Below are positions 6,406-10,711 of a stretch of DNA of 10,711 bases, piece after piece. Origin of the DNA: CBDUUP01 sp965370435 (lineage in GTDB: Bacteria; Chloroflexota; Anaerolineae; Anaerolineales; UBA11579); NCBI GenBank assembly GCA_965370435.1, contig CBDUUP010000126.1, forward strand, positions 1-10,711, written 5' to 3'. Under the pieces are notes generated by a model that was given only the letters and a program-made list of their open reading frames with translations, was not told where the DNA came from and made no database searches. The first letter of the stretch is position 1; the number at the start of each line of letters is the position of its first letter. Both the position numbers and the translations under genes were made by a program.

Positions 6406-6514
6406 TTTTTTCTGATTAAATGCAACACCCAAAATCCAGGTTCTTTGAAAAGATCGCCATAGATATATCTTCTCAATAGACTCTACGTTATCCTAACGAT
6501 AAGGTCGCGGATGT

Positions 6515-7213
6515 TTATGGAGTCGGAGTTAGGGTAGCTGTCGGGTCAGGCTCCGCGGTTTGGGTTTTTGCGGCTGCTTCCGTGGCGCGCTCGTATTCCT
6601 CTTCGGTCACGGAGGGCGGCCTGAAGGTTGCCGTTGGCGAAAGCGTAGGGGTGGGAAATACCGGAGGATCTTCCACCATACCTAACACAAAATCCAATCC
6701 AAACTTATTCACCACCACGATGTCGCCATCTCCCAGGCGGACGTAATACCCACTGCCGACCGGCGTGGCATCGCCTACGTTCAGCGTCTGCTGGGTACCA
6801 TTGCGCAGCGTGAGGGTGATGACATATTGGGGGTACTTCAATCCAATCAAGGCCGTATCAGGAGGGTCTTCCAAGGTACTGGTGATCTGCAAGGATAAGA
6901 TTTGAGCCAGCATAGACGTGATCTGCTCGAAGTTGGTGTCTTCTAAAGGCACCACCGGCGCTTCCAGCATCCAGGATTCGTCTTCCTCGTCCCAGGCCAT
7001 AACAACCTCTTGGCTCTGCTTAGAATCCCGAACCGTGATATTGACAACTTCCTCAGGTTGGATATCGAAAAGATACTCCTGGGGAGGCGAGGTTGGAAAT
7101 GCCATGGTGGGGTTCGCAGTTGGGTCTACCAGTGGAGTGCGCTGCAAGTAGAAGAACAGGACCAACACCCCTCCTAAAACGATCAATAAAACGCGTGTGT
7201 TCTTTCGTAACAT
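6515..7213 (-). CDS. DUF4340 domain protein, membrane-anchored partner of the ABC system
   Basis: A 232-aa protein with one N-terminal membrane helix (about 7-23) after a basic start (MLRKNTR), so the rest should lie outside the cytoplasmic membrane. The DUF4340 pattern is visible: FDIQPEEVVNITV (49-61), WMLEAPVVPLEDTNFEQITSM (81-101), a GLKYPQYVITLTL strand region (124-136), and LNVGDATPVGSGYYVRLGDG (144-163). The last 45 residues are rich in Pro, Thr and Ala (PTPTLSPTATF and a closing PTATLTPTP), an apparently disordered tail. Family members are often longer and contain several copies of the module; this one has about one. The ATG at 7213 lies five nt after the GldG-like stop codon, with AGGA (7222-7225) eight nt away inside that gene, so translation is probably coupled. 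DUF4340 genes commonly follow GldG-type genes, which supports a shared complex. Its biochemical role is unknown. Confidence 0.85.
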   Translation of the reverse strand: MLRKNTRVLLIVLGGVLVLFFYLQRTPLVDPTANPTMAFPTSPPQEYLFDIQPEEVVNITVRDSKQSQEVVMAWDEEDESWMLEAPVVPLEDTNFEQITSMLAQILSLQITSTLEDPPDTALIGLKYPQYVITLTLRNGTQQTLNVGDATPVGSGYYVRLGDGDIVVVNKFGLDFVLGMVEDPPVFPTPTLSPTATFRPPSVTEEEYERATEAAAKTQTAEPDPTATLTPTP

Positions 7214-7218
7214 TGGCT

Positions 7219-8805
7219 CTATCCTCGCCTTCGTCGTAATACGTAAACCACGATCCCGGCCACCAGGGTCAGCCCCGGTATCAGGAACACCGATCCGAAT
7301 AGAAGGAAGCCCATGGTGTATCTTCCAGGAGGCAGCATGATGCGGGGAATGTCGCTCTTGGGAGTTATGTTGATGAGGACTTCCTGAGAAGTCGCCCAGT
7401 CAATGCTGTTGATGAGGATGTCGGGATTACCAAAGAAATTATAGTATTGATCCAGGGCAAATTCTGCATCGCCAAACACAACTACCCGGCCTTTGGTGAC
7501 TAAATCTTCCGCTGCGATAACCAAAGTGACCGGACCCATCACATCTTCCTCTTCGCTGGGTGAATCTTCGTCATTGCCTATATTTTCGGGGTTTTCCCAC
7601 AATATAGGATTGGTCTCGCCCCAGGCTTGGGGGCCAGTGAAGACGATCTCGGTAGCGAGGACGTTGGTAACCGGCTCCTCACTGAGTTGTAAGGTATGCG
7701 CGGTTGGATAAGCAGTCATCAAATTAGACAGCTTCTCGGTAATGGGGTGTCCGGGGTCATATTGACCGGCATAGGCGATGAAGAGATCATCAGAAAATTC
7801 ATCTACGATCAAATCCTTTCCCAGGATAATCCCCCAATTCTCGGTCAGGTATTCGGCCAGAGGGTCGGCCTCCTCGCCGAAGTCAGTTTTTACAGGCGCT
7901 TCGGACATCACCACCAAAGCGCCGCCGCCGGCTACGAAATCAGCCAACATGGCAACTTCAGCCTCGCTCAACTGTTTCTTGGGGCCGGCAATGACGATAA
8001 CATTAGCATCCACCGGGATACCGCCCTCCACCAACAGATTGAGCGATTTCACAGTGTAATTCTTCCGCTCCAGGGCTGCTTTTGCGCGTGTATAAGCTTG
8101 AGCGCCGCTCTGTGTAAGGCTATACTCGTCGTGTCCGGTCAGGAAATACACAATCACATCTTCCTGGCTCATCAAACGGATGATGGCCCCGGTGAGTTCA
8201 TCCTCGCTGGGGAAGTTTATTTTTTCCTGGCGATCGCCCATAGTTACGACCACAGGGCCATAAAAGGTAATATCATGGAGATTGGTCAGAACCGGATTTT
8301 GGTCTGGGTCTATGAACTCAAAGGTGAACATTCCATTGCTTTTGTATTGATAATCTTCAAACAACGTTTGAGCATCATCAATGCTGCTGGAATTTTTACT
8401 AGGATCTATCAGTGAAAAGAAACCCATCACAGAGACCGGCTCTGGCAAACCCTCCAGGACCTCTAAGGTCTCGTCGGAGAGGGAACGAATTTTTCTCTCG
8501 GTCAAGTCCCAACTTTGGGGGTTATTGATCACCCAATAATTGGCTATTAACAATATCCCCAAGATCGCCAGGGAAAATACCAAAGCGTTGCTGCCATAGC
8601 GGGCCTGTCGGCCTGCCAGAAGCTCACGCACCCGGTCAGGGTCCAGGGCTGCAAAAGCGGCCAGACCAATCACCAACAAGCCGAGGCTGATCTGCAATTC
8701 ACGGGTCACCTCGCCCTGGATGATATATAAACTGACCGACGCAATTGCGGCAACGATTGCGACAACCAGCCCCCATGTTGCATAACGACGCCATTCAGGA
8801 TTCAT
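7219..8805 (-). CDS. GldG-family ABC transporter auxiliary protein
   Basis: A 528-aa membrane-anchored protein of the GldG/ABC_transp_aux family (PF09822-type). Helices at about 11-29, 38-54 and 73-91 are followed by the family hallmark WDLTERKIRSLSDET (99-113). A large extracytoplasmic alpha/beta domain follows, with VIVYFLTGHDEY (217-228), DANVIVIAGPKKQLSEAE (266-283), VAGGGALVVMSE (291-302) and VVVFGDAEFALDQYY (441-455) leading into NPDILINSIDW (460-470). A final helix (about 496-521) ends in RRRRG. The strand-rich core resembles the IFT52/glutamine-amidotransferase-like fold, without an evident catalytic Cys-His pair. An acidic segment (410-421, NDEDSPSEEEDV) looks like a surface loop. 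The ATG abuts the permease stop (TAGATG), with GGAGGT eight nt upstream. It is expected to sit with the permease and ATPase as the outside-facing part of the exporter. Substrate unknown; family call firm. Confidence 0.9.
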   Translation of the reverse strand: MNPEWRRYATWGLVVAIVAAIASVSLYIIQGEVTRELQISLGLLVIGLAAFAALDPDRVRELLAGRQARYGSNALVFSLAILGILLIANYWVINNPQSWDLTERKIRSLSDETLEVLEGLPEPVSVMGFFSLIDPSKNSSSIDDAQTLFEDYQYKSNGMFTFEFIDPDQNPVLTNLHDITFYGPVVVTMGDRQEKINFPSEDELTGAIIRLMSQEDVIVYFLTGHDEYSLTQSGAQAYTRAKAALERKNYTVKSLNLLVEGGIPVDANVIVIAGPKKQLSEAEVAMLADFVAGGGALVVMSEAPVKTDFGEEADPLAEYLTENWGIILGKDLIVDEFSDDLFIAYAGQYDPGHPITEKLSNLMTAYPTAHTLQLSEEPVTNVLATEIVFTGPQAWGETNPILWENPENIGNDEDSPSEEEDVMGPVTLVIAAEDLVTKGRVVVFGDAEFALDQYYNFFGNPDILINSIDWATSQEVLINITPKSDIPRIMLPPGRYTMGFLLFGSVFLIPGLTLVAGIVVYVLRRRRG

Positions 8806-9552
8806 CTAACGCCACCTCCGCATTTCAACGATTACCGACCCCAATACGAGGCCGAAGATAGTCACACTCACAAAGAATACCAGGTCTCGGAGATCTACAA
8901 CACCGCGCATGAAAGTTTCGTAGAAATGCCCGGCAAAGTCAAAAGTCCGAATAATGTTACTCCCCCCCGGGCCTCCAACCTGAGAAAAGATTCCCGTGAT
9001 CCACCACAGCACCACAAACAAGGGCATGGTGACCAGATAAGAAGCGATCTGGCTGCTGAACATGGCTGATATTGCTACTCCCAGTCCCAGGAAAGCGGAA
9101 GTGGTCAAAGCGATGCCCAGATAACCGGCTATCATAAGGCCTTGGTCTATCCCGGGGTCAACCATCCAATTCAGGGTGATGGGATAGATCATAGTCACCA
9201 GAGTGACCGTCATCACAAACATGAAGCCGCCCAACCACTTGCCGACCACCAATTCCCAGTCTCTGACCGGGGCGGTAAGCAGCAATTCGATGGTGCCCAG
9301 GCGCTGCTCTTCAGAGAGCAGCCGCATGGTGACAGCCGGGCAAGTGAAAACCAGGATGAACATCAAGGGGCCGATGATAGCTTGCACATTGGGGGGTTGT
9401 CCTGACATCCCTGGCGAGGCAGCCGCGAAATATACATTCACGTAAAATAGGCCGCCTACGACCAGCAGGATGAAGAACGATACAACATAAGCTGTAGCCG
9501 TACTAAAGTAGGTTTTGTATTCTTTTACAGCTATGGTCCAAAGATTTCTCAT
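8806..9552 (-). CDS. ABC-2 type permease, GldF-like
   Basis: A 248-aa membrane subunit with six predicted helices, the usual length for GldF-type ABC-2 permeases. The start MRNLWTIAVKEYKTYFSTATAYV is the family's amphipathic N-terminal element followed by helix 1 (about 20-42). Between helices 2 and 3 comes the coupling segment MRLLSEEQRLGTIELLLTAP (76-95), the hallmark of this family, thought to contact the ATPase. Later segments include AFLGLGVAISAMFSSQIASY (153-172) and, near the C-terminus, HFYETFMRGVVDLRDLVFF (209-227), another GldF-type signature. The ATG at 9552 has GGAG (9561-9564) eight nt upstream. The gene starts 46 nt after the ATPase gene and ends exactly where the GldG-like gene begins. 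It should dimerise or act as two copies with an ATPase dimer. Confidence 0.92.
   Translation of the reverse strand: MRNLWTIAVKEYKTYFSTATAYVVSFFILLVVGGLFYVNVYFAAASPGMSGQPPNVQAIIGPLMFILVFTCPAVTMRLLSEEQRLGTIELLLTAPVRDWELVVGKWLGGFMFVMTVTLVTMIYPITLNWMVDPGIDQGLMIAGYLGIALTTSAFLGLGVAISAMFSSQIASYLVTMPLFVVLWWITGIFSQVGGPGGSNIIRTFDFAGHFYETFMRGVVDLRDLVFFVSVTIFGLVLGSVIVEMRRWR
8814..8819 (-). promoter_or_regulatory. Shine-Dalgarno of the GldG-like gene, inside the permease gene
   Basis: The minus strand reads GGAGGT, a full anti-16S match, eight nt before the ATG at 8803-8805. It lies within the last codons of the permease, and the permease stop TAG directly precedes the ATG. This fixes the GldG-like start and indicates translational coupling or re-initiation between the two subunits. 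Confidence 0.85.
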
Positions 9553-9598
9553 AACTTAAACTCCGTATTAGCGTAGTCCTCAGTAAAGATTCTGTATG

Positions 9599-10534
9599 CT
9601 ACCGCATGGAGGGCGGGGAAGGGTCTTCGCGGGTCAATTCCAAGAAGATGTCTTCCAGGCTCAGGTCATGGGTGTTCATTTCGAGCAATTCAAACCCGGC
9701 ATTGACCACTGCCCGGGCTACTTCTGGCCGAACTTCAGTCCCGGCGGCTGATTCAAACTCCAAAACGCCGGCGCCAGTCTTGGATACATTCGCCACGCCT
9801 TTGACTTTCTTGACCACCTTGTCCAGGCCGTCGTCGTCCCCGCCTACCTTGAGGGACACGCGGGTGCTTCCGGTCAGGTGGGCTTGCAGCCGTTCGGGTG
9901 AGTCTTCGGCCACAATGCGGCCGTGGTTGATGATCATCACCCGGTCACAAAGCTGTTGGGCTTCAGTAAGGATATGGGTTGAGAGCATCACAGTGTGCTC
10001 CTCGCCAATCTTCCGTATCAACTTACGCACTTCGATGATCTGGGCAGGGTCGAGACCGATGGTCGGCTCATCCAGGATGAGGACCTCCGGTTCGTGTATC
10101 AGGGCCTGGGCAATGCCCACTCGCTGGCGCATACCCTTGGACAGATTGCTGATGTAGCCCTCGGCGCGGTTTTCCAAATGCACCATTTCGAGCACATCCT
10201 CAACCCTATCGTCCACATCTTCGACCTGGCGCAAATTTCCCATGTACTTCAGGTAATCGAAAACCGTCATATCCGGGTAAAGGGGGACGGTTTCAGGCAG
10301 GTAGCCTACCCGCTTGCGCACTTCCAACGAATCGTCCACCACGTCGAATCCGGCAATGGTAACTACGCCATCGGTGGGCGGCATGTAGCCGCACAAGACG
10401 CGCATGGTGGTGGTTTTACCAGCGCCGTTGGGGCCCAGGAAGCCCACGATCTCTCCCTGGCTCGCCTGGAAGCTGATGCCATCAATCGCCCGGCGTCGTC
10501 CAAAATCTTTTGTTAAATTTTCAACCTGGATCAT
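9599..10534 (-). CDS. ABC transporter ATP-binding protein, GldA/CcmA-like
   Basis: A 311-aa cytoplasmic ATPase that should power the adjacent permease. Walker A is GPNGAGKTT (34-42). The Q-loop region is YLPETVPLY (79-87) with Glu in place of the usual Gln, as is common in GldA-type ATPases. The signature is LSKGM (131-135) instead of LSGGQ. Walker B is VLILDEPT (151-158), the D-loop is GLD (160-162) and the H-loop is STH (185-187). After about residue 215 comes an 85-residue C-terminal extension with SLEDIFLELT (292-301), typical of ABC-2 drug, polysaccharide and Gld-type ATPases. The ATG at 10534 has TAGGAG six nt upstream (10541-10546). It is the first gene of the operon, since a terminator of an unseen upstream gene lies at 10670-10706. 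All residues needed for ATP hydrolysis are present. Confidence 0.94.
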   Translation of the reverse strand: MIQVENLTKDFGRRRAIDGISFQASQGEIVGFLGPNGAGKTTTMRVLCGYMPPTDGVVTIAGFDVVDDSLEVRKRVGYLPETVPLYPDMTVFDYLKYMGNLRQVEDVDDRVEDVLEMVHLENRAEGYISNLSKGMRQRVGIAQALIHEPEVLILDEPTIGLDPAQIIEVRKLIRKIGEEHTVMLSTHILTEAQQLCDRVMIINHGRIVAEDSPERLQAHLTGSTRVSLKVGGDDDGLDKVVKKVKGVANVSKTGAGVLEFESAAGTEVRPEVARAVVNAGFELLEMNTHDLSLEDIFLELTREDPSPPSMR

Positions 10535-10540
10535 GCACTG

Positions 10541-10546
10541 CTCCTA
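10541..10546 (-). promoter_or_regulatory. Shine-Dalgarno of the ABC ATPase gene
   Basis: TAGGAG on the minus strand lies six nt before the ATG at 10532-10534. This is a clear ribosome site at proper spacing and it fixes the ATPase start. It contrasts with the sigma factor and glycosyltransferase genes, which lack one. Confidence 0.8.
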
Positions 10547-10604
10547 ACTAAGAATATTATGTTGGGCGCGAATTGCGCTCTGGTATTTAGCCTAACAAAC
10601 AACG

Positions 10605-10610
10605 ATAATA
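10605..10610 (-). promoter_or_regulatory. Candidate -10 box for the ABC operon
   Basis: TATTAT on the minus strand matches five of six -10 consensus bases and would give a leader of about 60 nt before the ATPase gene. The 17-nt-distant hexamer is a poor -35. A promoter must lie between the terminator at 10670 and the ATG at 10534 if that terminator works, but this exact assignment is weak. Confidence 0.25.
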
Positions 10611-10669
10611 CAAACCCCAACATTGCATCCATCATTGTCGTCTGGAACCTCTCCACTTTAAAGGACAAC

Positions 10670-10706
10670 AAAAAGCCAGCGACTTACACGGGCGCGTCGC
10701 TTGGCT
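10670..10706 (-). terminator. Rho-independent terminator of a gene beyond the right edge
   Basis: On the minus strand AGCC and AGCGAC pair with GTCGCT and GGCT (10703-10706 and 10696-10701 with 10678-10683 and 10674-10677). This gives ten pairs with one bulged A and a 12-nt loop, followed by TTTTTG. It points away from the right edge, so it ends transcription of a minus-strand gene lying outside the window and makes the ABC operon a separate unit. Confidence 0.8.
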
Positions 10707-10711
10707 GAATG

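Noticed and set aside
9995..10516. Plus-strand open frame of 173 codons opposite the ABC ATPase gene
   Set aside because: It is a codon-bias shadow of a gene with full Walker A, signature and Walker B motifs. The antisense product has no domain-like pattern. The same applies to the plus-strand frames at 9606-10157, 7696-8415 and 5560-6057.
10566..10579. GC-rich imperfect inverted repeat around AATT (GCGCGAATTGCGC) upstream of the ATPase gene
   Set aside because: The symmetry is imperfect, there is no second copy in the window and no known operator resembles it. It is too weak to call as a regulator site.

Overview
The window carries nine protein-coding genes, all on the minus strand, so transcription runs from the right end to the left end. 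No rRNA, tRNA, CRISPR array, transposase or phage gene was found. The best guess for the source is a member of the Chloroflexota, Anaerolineae-like. This is an inference from moderate GC content, Pro/Thr-rich tails on an exported protein, several large GT-C-type membrane proteins, and a housekeeping sigma factor of ordinary type. No single gene fixes the taxonomy.

Right block (about 10711 to 6515). An intrinsic terminator at 10670-10706 closes an unseen gene to the right. A four-gene operon follows: an ABC ATPase (GldA-like), an ABC-2 permease (GldF-like), a GldG-type auxiliary protein and a single-pass DUF4340 protein. Intergenic gaps are 46, 0 and 5 nt. The GldG Shine-Dalgarno lies inside the permease 3' end and the DUF4340 one inside the GldG 3' end, so translation is probably coupled. 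Together they should form one membrane complex: ATPase dimer, permease, and two proteins with large domains outside the membrane. The substrate is unknown.

Centre (6405 to 5060). The primary sigma factor gene (rpoD/sigA) is isolated by a candidate terminator on its upstream side (6373-6405) and a strong one on its downstream side (5060-5091). Only 33 nt separate the upstream U-tract from its ATG. A TATAAA box there is placed so that transcription would start at the ATG, suggesting a leaderless mRNA.

Left block (5016 to 38). Three different polytopic membrane proteins of GT-C glycosyltransferase type (278, 522 and 498 aa) are followed by a class I SAM-dependent methyltransferase (206 aa). They look like cell-surface glycan or glycolipid genes, but gaps of 85-208 nt and separate candidate promoters argue against one tight operon. 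The gap at 2318-2525 contains an unusual pair of oppositely oriented short-unit repeat arrays, the most unexplained DNA in the window.

No intergenic stretch exceeds 300 bases. The 1-37 and 659-820 gaps contain nothing convincing. I do not see a clear-cut new defence or mobile system. The best leads are the repeat arrays, the probable leaderless sigma gene, the uncharacterised GT-C-like proteins and the substrate of the Gld-like transporter.
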